This document shows positions 1 to 8,288 of a DNA stretch of 64,000 nucleotides, piece by piece. The position numbers and the translations under genes were made by a program. Within the stretch, counting starts at the first letter, position 1; every line of letters starts with the position of its first letter. The DNA is from Methanobacteriota archaeon (GTDB taxonomy: Archaea > Methanobacteriota > Methanobacteria > Methanobacteriales > Methanobacteriaceae): NCBI GenBank assembly GCA_023411115.1, contig JAEYPF010000010.1, positions 372,001 to 436,000 of the forward strand, read 5' to 3'. The notes below the pieces were generated by a model. It saw only the letters and a program-made list of their open reading frames with translations, was not told where the DNA came from and searched no databases.

Positions 1-701
1 TAACTTCAATAGAAAAACAAAGAATCGCTGTTATTTTTATCCTTTCATTCTTTTCTGTCTTTTTCTTTATTGCGTTTGAGCAATCAGGAACATCATTAAC
101 TATTTTAGCCGAACAACACGTGGATAGAGTAATAGGCTTTTTAGGTAACTATCATTACTCTGCAAGCTGGTTTCAGACCATAAATCCGCTTGCAATACTG
201 GCACTGGCCCCATTATTTGCACTTATGTGGCCAATACTCAGAAAAAAAGGACGTGAACCTTCAATACCCACAAAAATGGGAATAGGGCTGGTTATATTAT
301 CCCTTGGTTTCCTTGTTCTTTTACCTGCAGCTAAAATACTTGATACTGGAAATGAATTTATAAGCCCTCTCTGGCTTATAATGGCCTATGTAATCTTTAC
401 AGTAGGTGAACTATGTTTATCTCCAATAGGATTGTCAATGGTATCTAAATTATCTCCAGTTAGATTTACCTGCTGCCTTATGGCCACATGGTTTTTAGCA
501 AGTTCACTGGCAGGGGTACTTTCAGGTTATCTAGGTAGCTTATGTCCGTCTCCAACAAGGTCAATGACTACGTTACTAGGTATACCAATTGATGGATTCA
601 TATCATTTTTTATGATATTTATCATTATGTCAGCTGTAGCTGGTATTATTCTACTACTACTGAGGAACAAATTGTTAAAAATGATGCATGGAATCCATTA
701 A
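1..701 (+). CDS. POT-family proton-dependent oligopeptide transporter, C-terminal part (5' truncated by window)
   Basis: The reading frame is open from base 3, so the gene begins before the window and only about 232 C-terminal residues are visible. The stretch FEQSGTSLTILAEQH near the start is typical of the POT/PTR (proton-dependent oligopeptide transporter) family, and the remainder forms hydrophobic membrane helices ending in a short basic tail. A GTG at 120 is in frame but is not the start, because conserved family sequence continues upstream of it. The expected role is import of small peptides driven by the proton gradient. The downstream gene is a small membrane protein in the same direction, about 100 bases on. 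Family call is good; substrate is unknown. Confidence 0.85.
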   Translation, partial: TSIEKQRIAVIFILSFFSVFFFIAFEQSGTSLTILAEQHVDRVIGFLGNYHYSASWFQTINPLAILALAPLFALMWPILRKKGREPSIPTKMGIGLVILSLGFLVLLPAAKILDTGNEFISPLWLIMAYVIFTVGELCLSPIGLSMVSKLSPVRFTCCLMATWFLASSLAGVLSGYLGSLCPSPTRSMTTLLGIPIDGFISFFMIFIIMSAVAGIILLLLRNKLLKMMHGIH

Positions 702-807
702 AGAGACATCCATGACTATTCATGGAATTTTTAATTCTTTAAAGATCGAAAGCTTTAAATATTTAAAATTTTACATTAAACATGTAAAAGAAATTAGAGG
801 AATGACA

Positions 808-966
808 ATGAACCAGATCCAAGTTGAAACAAAAGTTAGTTCAAATTCAACAACTTACTTAAATGAAACAAAAAGAAAAGTATTCAAAGCGGGTATTTTA
901 CTTATTGCAGTCATTTATCTTTACTACTGCGCAATTTATTCTGTATACTGGTATTTAATAAAGTAA
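808..966 (+). CDS. small single-pass membrane protein (52 aa)
   Basis: The frame is open from 688, but the ATG at 808 has an AGAGG Shine-Dalgarno at 796-800 with 7-base spacing, so I take that start (the ATG at 802 would be too close). The product has a polar N-terminus of about 25 residues (MNQIQVETKVSSNS...) followed by one hydrophobic helix rich in Tyr and Ile and a short basic end. No known family is recognised. Similar small membrane proteins occur elsewhere in this window. Confidence 0.55.
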   Translation: MNQIQVETKVSSNSTTYLNETKRKVFKAGILLIAVIYLYYCAIYSVYWYLIK

Positions 967-1012
967 GGTTCTTTTATACAATTAATAAAAAGAAAAAATA
1001 ATTTAAATTATT

Positions 1013-1684
1013 TTATTTACTAAATTCCAAGCAAAGTTCATCTCCCCTCGGATATACAGTAACCTTATTTTGCTCTGATTTTGCATATCTTCGGATAACA
1101 TCGGTTAATAACTTATAAAAAGCGCCATATGCTTCTTTGTTATTTCGATCAACAGATATGTAGATATTTTTGAGCCCAATATCAATATTTAACGGCCCTG
1201 TAATAGATTCATCCTCAATTATTCCCTTTTTGAAGGAATCTTCATTTTCATCGAGGAATTTAGTAACATCATGGTATACATCCTCAAAATCCATTACTTT
1301 TTCTTTCTGGGCATTATGTTTATAAATGGCCATTTTAATATTGGCTTTAAGTTCACTGTCTTTATAAGGTTTTAGAATATATCCATAAGGACATGTTTTT
1401 TCAGCCCTTGCAAGTATTTCGTCATCTGCATAAGCTGTGAGATAAATAATCGGGATATCATAAAGATTAACTATGAATTTTGCTGCTTCTATCCCATCCA
1501 TTGCCCCTTTAAGCACTATATCCATTAAAATAAGATCAGGTTGTACTTCCTTCACACTTTCAATAGCTTCTGTACCGGAGGCTGCTAATCCAGTTACTGA
1601 AAATCCCAAATTCTCTAATTTCTTTTTTAATCCCATGGCAAGGATTTTTTCATCTTCAACTATTAATATTTTAACTTCTGGCAT
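1013..1684 (-). CDS. response regulator: receiver domain plus methanogen-type output domain
   Basis: Residues 1-120 form a CheY-like receiver with acidic pair VEDE, phosphoacceptor Asp55 (LILMDIVLKG), a Thr in IIYLTAYAD and Lys in LKPYKD. The remaining ~100 residues are not a DNA-binding domain. They align by eye with the protein encoded just upstream (shared D-[IV]-G-[LV]-K..Y, then TVYPRGDELCLEF versus TIYPKGEQICLEL), which defines a small output module. It is the last gene of a minus-strand signalling cluster (kinase, regulator, 59-aa protein, output-domain protein, this gene), 11 bases after its neighbour. It probably receives phosphate from the cluster kinase; the output is likely protein-protein interaction. 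This last point is inference. Confidence 0.9.
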   Translation of the reverse strand: MPEVKILIVEDEKILAMGLKKKLENLGFSVTGLAASGTEAIESVKEVQPDLILMDIVLKGAMDGIEAAKFIVNLYDIPIIYLTAYADDEILARAEKTCPYGYILKPYKDSELKANIKMAIYKHNAQKEKVMDFEDVYHDVTKFLDENEDSFKKGIIEDESITGPLNIDIGLKNIYISVDRNNKEAYGAFYKLLTDVIRRYAKSEQNKVTVYPRGDELCLEFSK

Positions 1685-1695
1685 TTCTTACACCT

Positions 1696-2025
1696 TTATA
1701 CGCCTCTTTTAGGTGTTACAAGCTCCAGGCAGATTTGTTCACCTTTAGGGTAAATAGTTGCTGTGCCACCGTATGCCTGAATAAAATTTTCAATAACTTT
1801 AGTTAGAACACTGTAAACATTTTCACTGATTTCAGCGCATAAATAAGTTTTTTTAACCCCAACATCCAGATTAAATTCTCCCAGTTCTTTCATTACTCTA
1901 GATCCAATAATTGATTCTTTAATATATTGTTCTTTTTCCTCTAAAAATTTGTTTACTTCATTAAAAATGTCTTCATCGATTGTTTTAGCCACTTCTGAAG
2001 AGTTTTTTAACTTATGTTCTGACAT
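1696..2025 (-). CDS. stand-alone output-domain protein, paralogous to the C-terminus of the adjacent response regulator
   Basis: I choose the ATG at 2025 because a GGGGG Shine-Dalgarno lies at 2031-2035; the ATG at 2037 would put that motif inside the gene. The 109-aa product has no receiver domain. Its last ~60 residues (DVGVKKTYLCAE... TIYPKGEQICLEL) match the C-terminal domain of the response regulator encoded 11 bases downstream, and the preceding ~40 residues (FNEVNKFLEEKEQYIKESII) match the linker region there (VTKFLDENEDSFKKGIIED). It is therefore a receiver-less copy, perhaps a competitor or partner. Function is unknown. Confidence 0.75.
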   Translation of the reverse strand: MSEHKLKNSSEVAKTIDEDIFNEVNKFLEEKEQYIKESIIGSRVMKELGEFNLDVGVKKTYLCAEISENVYSVLTKVIENFIQAYGGTATIYPKGEQICLELVTPKRGV

Positions 2026-2037
2026 GTAATCCCCCAT

Positions 2038-2217
2038 TTAATCGAAAATTTCCTTTTCATCCATGTTTAATTCTTCTATTTTTTGTTTGCACCATTGGTA
2101 TAATGCTTCTTCAGCGCCTCTTGACATTTTCCCCTGTTTTTCTCCGTAAGAAAGCCTTGCAATTCTTCTAAATGCAATTTCTAACTCATCAGATATACAT
2201 ATAGTAATACATCCCAT
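2038..2217 (-). CDS. 59-aa conserved-looking small protein inside the signalling cluster
   Basis: An ATG at 2217 has a GAGG Shine-Dalgarno at 2223-2226 and opens 59 codons ending with TAA at 2038-2040, which abuts the next gene. The sequence starts MGCITICISDELEIAFRRIA and continues with a basic/acidic helix (GKMSRGAEEALYQWCKQKIEEL). A beta-strand with alternating I/S followed by two helices is the pattern of ribbon-helix-helix antitoxin/MetJ-type proteins, so a small DNA-binding or dimerisation module is possible. It is too short to be found by a 60-codon cut-off. Family assignment is tentative. Confidence 0.6.
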   Translation of the reverse strand: MGCITICISDELEIAFRRIARLSYGEKQGKMSRGAEEALYQWCKQKIEELNMDEKEIFD

Positions 2218-2344
2218 GATATTCCTCTTTTCAATTTTTTATTAATAATTCCTTAATTAATTACTAATTAAGTCATTAATATATTTCTTATATTTAATAA
2301 ATTCATTTAAAGATTAAAACTTTAATCTTATAAAAATTTCTATT

Positions 2345-2374
2345 ATCAGATCATTGAATAATATTCAATCTGAT
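2345..2374. terminator. nested hairpin at the 3' end of the response regulator gene
   Basis: The inner perfect hairpin TTGAAT/ATTCAA (2354-2368) has a 3-base loop and sits in outer arms ATCAGA/TCTGAT (2345-2350 and 2369-2374), with TCA bulged. It overlaps the stop codon of the minus-strand regulator gene and is followed on that strand by A/T-rich sequence. A transcription or mRNA 3'-end signal is plausible. Confidence 0.4.
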
Positions 2375-3228
2375 GGATAAAATCTGAAGGAACATTTGGA
2401 TGAACCACTTGCTATACTTGATATTTTCTGGATGTTTCCCTGAATATTTACCCAGTTAAAGCTGCAATTTATCATTGCACTACAATTTATGCAAAATATT
2501 GGTTTTTTAGCCGAATATTCATTCCATGGGCAGTTAAAGAATTCCAGATACCATGAATCATTTTCAGATCTTATTTTATTTTTAATGCCCAGCCCTGTAA
2601 AGAATTTAGATATCCATGAAAGGTAAGCTTCAAGTAGTAAAAGTGTATCCTCATTATATACGTTTAAACCCTTCATTTTTAGCTCATTTTCAAATTCAGG
2701 GCGCATCTTTTCTTCAAAACTTTTTTCAAATCTTTCCAAAAGTGTATTTCTAATGTCCATTTCGCTGTAGTATGTAGATTCGTCCATTCCATTGATGATG
2801 AATTGATAATAATGGTCCATAATTCGATTTTTCATTAATTCATTCCTTTCTTTTTCTATCTTGTGTTTGTAGATGGCCATTTTTATATTGGCTTTTAATT
2901 CATTTACTTTGAAAGGTTTTAACAAATATCCATAGGGCTCTGTTACCATGGCACGTTCTAAGATTTCATCATCTGCGTATGCTGTAAGGTAAATAATTGG
3001 AATATTGTAAAGGTTGATGATTCTCTGAGCAGCTTCAATACCATCCATTTCTCCCTTTAAAACAATATCCATTAAAACTAAATCAGGATCAGTTTCCTGG
3101 GCTTTTTCAATTGCTTCTTCACCAGAAGAAGCCATCCCAGTTACGATGTAACCCAAGCTTTCCAGTTTACGTTTCATTCCTATTGCCAGAATTCTTTCAT
3201 CTTCCACTATCAGTATTTTAGCTTTCAA
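2365..3228 (-). CDS. response regulator with methanogen-specific Cys-containing output domain
   Basis: Residues 1-120 form a receiver domain (VEDE, phosphoacceptor Asp54 in LVLMDIVLKG, YLTAYADDE, LKPFK), about 60-70% identical by eye to the receiver of the regulator 700 bases downstream. Residues ~130-287 form an all-helical then Cys-rich region (CPWNEYSAKKPIFCINC...C). This pattern resembles what I recall as the methanogen output domain MetOD1, though I cannot confirm it. It starts 8 bases after the stop of the histidine kinase, so the two are almost certainly cotranscribed and form a cognate pair. The C-terminal cysteines could bind a metal; that is inference. Confidence 0.85.
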   Translation of the reverse strand: MKAKILIVEDERILAIGMKRKLESLGYIVTGMASSGEEAIEKAQETDPDLVLMDIVLKGEMDGIEAAQRIINLYNIPIIYLTAYADDEILERAMVTEPYGYLLKPFKVNELKANIKMAIYKHKIEKERNELMKNRIMDHYYQFIINGMDESTYYSEMDIRNTLLERFEKSFEEKMRPEFENELKMKGLNVYNEDTLLLLEAYLSWISKFFTGLGIKNKIRSENDSWYLEFFNCPWNEYSAKKPIFCINCSAMINCSFNWVNIQGNIQKISSIASGSSKCSFRFYPSD

Positions 3229-3236
3229 TTCAATCC

Positions 3237-5300
3237 CTAAATCCTTTTTTTATATTCCAGTTCTTTAAATATGATTATAAATTCAGTTCCATTGTCCAGA
3301 TTAAGTTCTACAGTCCCATCAAGCTGTTTTACTAATTCGTTTACCAGTTGAAGGCCTAAAGAGCTAGTATTTCTAAAATCTAAATCTTCAGGGAAACCAA
3401 TACCATTATCACTTATAGTAAGTTTAAAACTGCCATTATTGATTTTTTTAAGCTTAATTGAAATTATACCCTCATTTTTCTCTTTAAATGCATATTTCAG
3501 GCTGTTTGAAACAAGTTCATTGATGATTAATCCTAAAGGCTGAACAGTTTCAATACTTAAGAGGAAATTGCCAGTATCAATAACAGCTTTAACATTTTTT
3601 GAATCTGCATCATATGAATACATGAGATCGTTTATCAAACTCTTTATATAACCTGTAAAATCAATATTGGAAATATCCTTGGACTGATACATTTTTTCAT
3701 GGATTAAAGCAATGGACTGGATACGATTTTCACTTTCTCTGTAATTTTCCAGTGTCTTTTCATCTGTGATATCTTCAGATTGAAGGGCCAGGAGGGTTGA
3801 AATTATCTGCAAATTATTTTTTACCCTGTGATGGATCTCTCGTAACAGCACTTCTTTTTCTTTTAAAGATGCTTTTACGTTATCTTCTGCTTTTTTACGC
3901 TCACTTATATCTATAAATGATATTAAAGTTTTGTTGGTTCCTGGAATAAAACCAAAGGTAGCAAAAAAGTCCCTGATATCTCCATTTTTATTCATTAACT
4001 GGATCTCATAATTATTAAGCACATTTTTTTCTTTAAATTCATCAAAGCCATGATGTTTCTTGATTTTGTCCAGATGATCTTTAACTACAAAATCCAGTAA
4101 ATTCTTTTTATTTTCAATTTCATTTCTCAAAAATCCACTTACTTTTTCAAATTCATTATTTACTAGATTTATGACCATATTTTCTCCAATTATAATCATT
4201 GCAGTACCTGTATTTTCAAATATTGTTCTATATCTCTTTTCGCTCCTTTCTAAATTATACTTGGATTCTTGAAGAGATTTCAGCATTTTATTAACCGAAA
4301 TAGATAAATCATATAATTCATCATCGCCCAACTCAGGAACACGTGCAGATAAATCGTTAGTTTTACCAATACTAATGATACTGCTTGTAATCTTATCTAA
4401 CCTGGAAAGAACATTTTTATCAAGATAAGATGTGATAAACACTGCGGCAACGAATCCTGCTATAATAAGAAATAGTATAAGGTAAAAAATTGCATTTTCA
4501 TAATTTTTATAGATAAATCTGGGTAATTCAACTTTCAAAATTAAAGAGGGGCTACCTGTAATTCCATTTAAGACACTGTAACCTGCAATGGATTTATCAT
4601 TTAAATTAGCCACATAGATAGGTGTTTCATTTGATAAATAAGATCTTGCACTTTGGAAATCAGAGGGGATACTTGAACCATTGAATGGTTCCACAGAAAC
4701 AACTGCAGTGTTGGAAAGGCGGCTTAGCATGTCTTGATCTAAATATCTACCCATAATCAATGTCCCATGGGATGGACCTTCACCACTGCTTTTAAAAATT
4801 TTCTCAGAAACAACGAGCATAGGAGTTCCATTAAGTATTATAACTCCTGATAAACTTTTATTTCCACTTTTATCCAGTAATAAATTATTTTTTTTAATAT
4901 CTTCCTCAAAATTAGGAGGTAATTGTAATTCTTCTTTTTTTGTTCTATCATATGCTTTAGCATAAATTATTTTACCATTGTTATCTGCAAATAGTATAAA
5001 ATTGACATTCAATCTTGAAAAAGATTCATTAATTAGAGTCCTATTTTCAAACGCAGGAAAATCACCACTTACGTAATTATAAGCATCATCCCAACTAGAC
5101 CAATCATTTACGCTGTCATTTAATGAGTCTAAATTATTATTTAAAGAATTAATGGTGTTATTTAATGTTAACTGGGTGTAACTATTTTCACTCTCAACTG
5201 AACTGCTGACAAACATAATCTGTGAAATAATAGAGAAACCCACAGTTAATGATATTATTATAACTGCCATGAGTATCAGAGTTTTTCCACGTAATTTCAT
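3237..5300 (-). CDS. membrane sensor histidine kinase (CHASE4-HAMP-PAS-HisKA_2-HATPase)
   Basis: A 687-aa sensor kinase. TM helix ~6-30; an extracytoplasmic domain ~31-265 with the WSSWDDAYNYV pattern of CHASE4; TM ~268-291; HAMP ~292-345; PAS ~350-470 (ending in the PAC-like SFIDISERKKAE). The HisKA_2 dimerisation domain has phospho-acceptor REIHHRVKNNLQ at His490/491. The HATPase has the N box NELVSNSLKYAF, DNGIGFP and SLGLQLV. HisKA_2 kinases are common in methanogens and usually pair with non-DNA-binding regulators, as here. It is first in a five-gene minus-strand cluster. The ligand is unknown. Confidence 0.92.
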   Translation of the reverse strand: MKLRGKTLILMAVIIISLTVGFSIISQIMFVSSSVESENSYTQLTLNNTINSLNNNLDSLNDSVNDWSSWDDAYNYVSGDFPAFENRTLINESFSRLNVNFILFADNNGKIIYAKAYDRTKKEELQLPPNFEEDIKKNNLLLDKSGNKSLSGVIILNGTPMLVVSEKIFKSSGEGPSHGTLIMGRYLDQDMLSRLSNTAVVSVEPFNGSSIPSDFQSARSYLSNETPIYVANLNDKSIAGYSVLNGITGSPSLILKVELPRFIYKNYENAIFYLILFLIIAGFVAAVFITSYLDKNVLSRLDKITSSIISIGKTNDLSARVPELGDDELYDLSISVNKMLKSLQESKYNLERSEKRYRTIFENTGTAMIIIGENMVINLVNNEFEKVSGFLRNEIENKKNLLDFVVKDHLDKIKKHHGFDEFKEKNVLNNYEIQLMNKNGDIRDFFATFGFIPGTNKTLISFIDISERKKAEDNVKASLKEKEVLLREIHHRVKNNLQIISTLLALQSEDITDEKTLENYRESENRIQSIALIHEKMYQSKDISNIDFTGYIKSLINDLMYSYDADSKNVKAVIDTGNFLLSIETVQPLGLIINELVSNSLKYAFKEKNEGIISIKLKKINNGSFKLTISDNGIGFPEDLDFRNTSSLGLQLVNELVKQLDGTVELNLDNGTEFIIIFKELEYKKRI

Positions 5301-5467
5301 TTAAACACTGCCCTTTTGCATCATAATTGGGATTTTTATTTTTAAGTTAAACTTTCTATTTTAAATTCATTTACATTGAGTTTCAATAACTCAATTTATA
5401 TACCCATAATAGAAAAGATTAAATATCATAACGTTTAATTTTAAATTGTATCCTAAATCGGTTGCTG

Positions 5468-5526
5468 GTTTGATATGGGTTTAACATTTTATCCACCTTC
5501 AACTTATTCATTATCCCATATCAAAC
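5468..5526. repeat. 12-bp perfect inverted repeat with 35-nt loop in the kinase leader / flippase trailer
   Basis: GTTTGATATGGG (5468-5479) and CCCATATCAAAC (5515-5526) are perfectly complementary and lie in the 275-base gap between the flippase stop and the sensor kinase start, both minus strand. It could terminate flippase transcription or form a leader structure of the kinase operon. There is no long U tract next to it. Confidence 0.5.
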
Positions 5527-5575
5527 TTAAACCACTTTTTTTGCAATATATTCCTTTAAACAATTTCAAAAGTCT

Positions 5576-7012
5576 TTATCTGTAATCAGTCCTGTATAAT
5601 TTTTTAATGATTGCTGTATCCTTCTCATCAAAGATTTTGGTGAAACTGAGGGATACCGCATAAACTGTAAATCCAATCAGAGCTAACAAAACTAAATCTA
5701 AATCTCTAAAACAAAATACGACGAAAATCATTAGTAAACTGGAAATAACCACCTTTGATAAATCCTTAAACAATTTTTTATCAACATAATTAATTTTAAA
5801 AATAGCATATAGCATAATAAGCAATACTGAAATATCAGTAACTATTGTAGTAATAGATGCACCTACAAAACTGAATTGAGGTATCAGTATTAGTCCTGCT
5901 ATTACATTAATACATATCCCAAGGATTGTAATTTTAATTACTGTAAGCTGTTTGTTAATTGATCCTAAAAGATTTGCAGAGATACCACTTATAGAAACCA
6001 GGGTAAGAGTCCACACTAAGATCTGGAGGGCAATAACTGATGGTGCATATGCATCCCCAAATATTGCTATTATGATTTTAGGGGCTAATAATGAAATGAA
6101 AACTGTTATTGGTAAACATATGATTAATGTATACTTAAATGAGCGCTTATAGATAAATTTAAGCGAATTCTCTGATTCTTTATAAAAGCGGGACATCACT
6201 GGGAAAACAGCCACCATGTATACCGAATAAAGGGATAAAAAGAAGTATATAAGCTTATTAGGAGCACCATAAAACCCTATCGCTTCTTTACCAGCCATTA
6301 TTGAAAGGATTATTGAGGGTATCCAAATGAATATAGTAAGAAAAATTCCGGATACTGCAAAGGGAAGGCCTTCTTTTAGGTTTAACTTCCAAAAAGAAAG
6401 ATCAAACTGAATTTTAGGTAATTTAAATCTCCTAATATAAACAATAAACATATAGGCCAGTACAATGACATTCCTAATTAAATAGAGCGATGCAAATGCA
6501 ACCACATCTAATGAAAGACTTATAAAGGCAATTACAGCTGCAAGCATAAAAATATTGTCAAAACCTGTAGCTATGGCCTGATATTCCATTCGTTCATGGG
6601 CTTGAAAAATTGAAAAAAATGTTATAAAAAAAGAGCTTATTACAATTGCCAGTGTAATAATAAAAATTACGGTTATTGTTTTGGGGTCATATCCCATTAA
6701 AACTGTCAATATCAAAACAGAAATCAGGGCAACACCTGAAAAAACAGCTTTCATAGCTGTAGTATTTCCAATATATTTCTCTGCTAACTTTTTATTCCTC
6801 GAGACTTCCCTTACTGTTAGCATACCCAGACCTAAATCTGTGAAAATCCCAAATAGTCCAGTAAATGCAATGGCCAGTGATAAAATTCCAAATTCTCCAG
6901 CGCCTAAGTATCTGGCCATATACATTAAAGCAAAGAAATATGTTACATAACTTATAATACTGGCTATTATCAAAAACCCTGTATTTTTTGCCAGTCTCTT
7001 TATTATACTCAT
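5576..7012 (-). CDS. polysaccharide/lipid-linked glycan flippase (Wzx/MATE-like)
   Basis: A 478-aa polytopic membrane protein with about 12-14 predicted helices. The opening (KRLAKNTGFLIIASIISYV) and the repeat motif YMARYLGAGEFGILSLA are characteristic of the oligosaccharide flippase family (PST/Wzx, MOP superfamily). It is expected to move lipid-linked glycans across the membrane, which fits an archaeon with N-glycosylated surface proteins (AglB lies at 31.4 kb). No glycosyltransferase is adjacent. It appears monocistronic. Confidence 0.88.
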   Translation of the reverse strand: MSIIKRLAKNTGFLIIASIISYVTYFFALMYMARYLGAGEFGILSLAIAFTGLFGIFTDLGLGMLTVREVSRNKKLAEKYIGNTTAMKAVFSGVALISVLILTVLMGYDPKTITVIFIITLAIVISSFFITFFSIFQAHERMEYQAIATGFDNIFMLAAVIAFISLSLDVVAFASLYLIRNVIVLAYMFIVYIRRFKLPKIQFDLSFWKLNLKEGLPFAVSGIFLTIFIWIPSIILSIMAGKEAIGFYGAPNKLIYFFLSLYSVYMVAVFPVMSRFYKESENSLKFIYKRSFKYTLIICLPITVFISLLAPKIIIAIFGDAYAPSVIALQILVWTLTLVSISGISANLLGSINKQLTVIKITILGICINVIAGLILIPQFSFVGASITTIVTDISVLLIMLYAIFKINYVDKKLFKDLSKVVISSLLMIFVVFCFRDLDLVLLALIGFTVYAVSLSFTKIFDEKDTAIIKKLYRTDYR

Positions 7013-7082
7013 GAAATATGCACCTTAAATTAAAATCTTTAGATTTATTGAATAAAGAAGTTATTTTAAAAAAAGCTGTTGA

Positions 7083-7439
7083 TTAGTTTATAATATTGAT
7101 ATTGTATACTATCTCTTTACACGGCCCTAAAAGACTGTTTTCTACAAGTAATAGTCTTATTTTTCCTGTTTTAATTGGTTTAAAAATTATTATTTCTTTA
7201 TCAAGGAATGAACTAGTTTTAGGGCCATTAACTCGTTTTAAACTGCAAATCTTCAAATAATCCCCGTTAAATATTTTAATCCAGTGATTATCGCAATTTA
7301 AAGAACATAAGAGTTCAATTTCGAATTTTTCGTTTAATTTAGCATTATATTCAATAATTTCTGTTGGTATACTCCTTTTATCAAGATTAATTCTATTTTC
7401 AAACTCTAAAGACTGAATAAAAATTCCCCCATCTAGCAT
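7083..7439 (-). CDS. 118-aa protein of unknown function
   Basis: The product is a mostly beta-predicted protein without a signal peptide. The order of segments (LNEKFEIELLCSLNCDNHWIK near 35-55, then FKPIKTGKIRLLLVEN near 90-105) faintly recalls the chagasin/I42 protease-inhibitor layout, but the diagnostic loops are not clear and I do not assign it. It lies 70 bases upstream of the flippase start on the same strand, so it may be cotranscribed. Start at the first ATG; no strong Shine-Dalgarno. Confidence 0.5.
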   Translation of the reverse strand: MLDGGIFIQSLEFENRINLDKRSIPTEIIEYNAKLNEKFEIELLCSLNCDNHWIKIFNGDYLKICSLKRVNGPKTSSFLDKEIIIFKPIKTGKIRLLLVENSLLGPCKEIVYNINIIN

Positions 7440-7599
7440 GTTATTAATTTTTACATGTTTAAATTAAAATGTAACATTTTAAATATATAAAACTTGTGTT
7501 TAATAGAGAAAAATAATGATAAAATAAAAAATTAAGTATTCACTTACATCCTGTATCATTCGCCGTTTTGAATTATTTTTTTTGATAATAAAATAGAAA

Positions 7600-7790
7600 T
7601 ATTTATATAATTAAACTTTTACATTATAATTGAAGCATGTGAATTTGTACTACATGTTTTTTTTGAATCCACGTCGGATAGGAGCGCCTCCAAATCATAG
7701 ATTTGGGGGTTTCAAGAAATGCATGCATTTCTTTCAACCTCCAAACATCTTATTTTAACTCCTATCCACTCCCCTTATACTTAGTTAATC
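7600..7790 (+). ncRNA. candidate structured RNA with its own promoter
   Basis: A TATA element (ATTTATATAA near 7600-7609) lies about 25 bases before a non-coding segment. A closing stem GGATAGGAG (7676-7684) pairs with CTCCTATCC (7759-7767). Inside it are a 10-bp stem with loop ATA (7687-7709, one G-T pair) and a 20-bp palindrome AAGAAATGCATGCATTTCTT (7714-7733). The run GGGGGTT (7705-7711) can also pair with AACCTCC further on (around 7736-7742), giving a mutually exclusive alternative fold. No ORF covers it. I infer a small RNA or RNA-level switch; it could instead be a repetitive hairpin element (compare 60446-60512). Confidence 0.45.
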
Positions 7791-7988
7791 TAAAATTTAC
7801 CTGATTTCAGTTTATTCGTAATTTTAAACGCAATATAACTACCGTAAATTTAATAAAGTTTAATAAATCAAAATAGTAATTAGTTACACCTTTATGGATA
7901 TTTTAAAATATATTAAACAATGCTTTGATTCTTTTAGAAATTATTTTTGATAAAATGCATAATCCTGTTGACTCAAGTGAACTAAGAA

Positions 7989-8288
7989 ATGAAATTTGAT
8001 CCTAATATTAGACCAAATGGGCCAAAGCAGTCGAAAATACGATGAAGGCGTAGAAACTTCTATGGGCATGAATCAGATGTAGATAATTTAATCTATCGAA
8101 TATCAAGAGATTTAGATGAAGTCATGATGAAAAACAGATAATTAAACGACTGTATAAGTGATCTTGAACTAAAATTTAACCGTTTAAGAGATTACTTGGA
8201 AACAGGCGTTATTGATCCAAAAAAAGGTATTAATATGTTAAATCTACCTTTTAACTATTGTAGTGTATTCATTCATACAATGATTTAA
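7989..8288 (+). pseudogene. degenerate ~100-codon gene with two in-frame stops
   Basis: From ATG 7989 a single frame reads MKFDPNIRPNGPKQSKIR, stop TGA (8043-8045), then RRRNFYGHESDVDNLIYRISRDL... up to stop TAA (8139-8141), then LNDCISDLELKFNRLRDYLE and on to a final TAA at 8288. Composition and the helical heptad-like pattern continue across both stops, so this looks like a decayed coding sequence rather than chance. I do not recognise the family. Its 3' end overlaps the aldo/keto reductase gene on the other strand, so the true old end may have been near 8265. Confidence 0.45.

Noticed and set aside
1473..1712. Plus-strand ORF over the response regulator
   Set aside because: Antisense shadow; the receiver motifs on the other strand are unambiguous.
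7083..7439. Chagasin/I42 protease inhibitor
   Set aside because: Only a loose similarity in strand order; the diagnostic loops are not convincing, so the gene is left as unknown.
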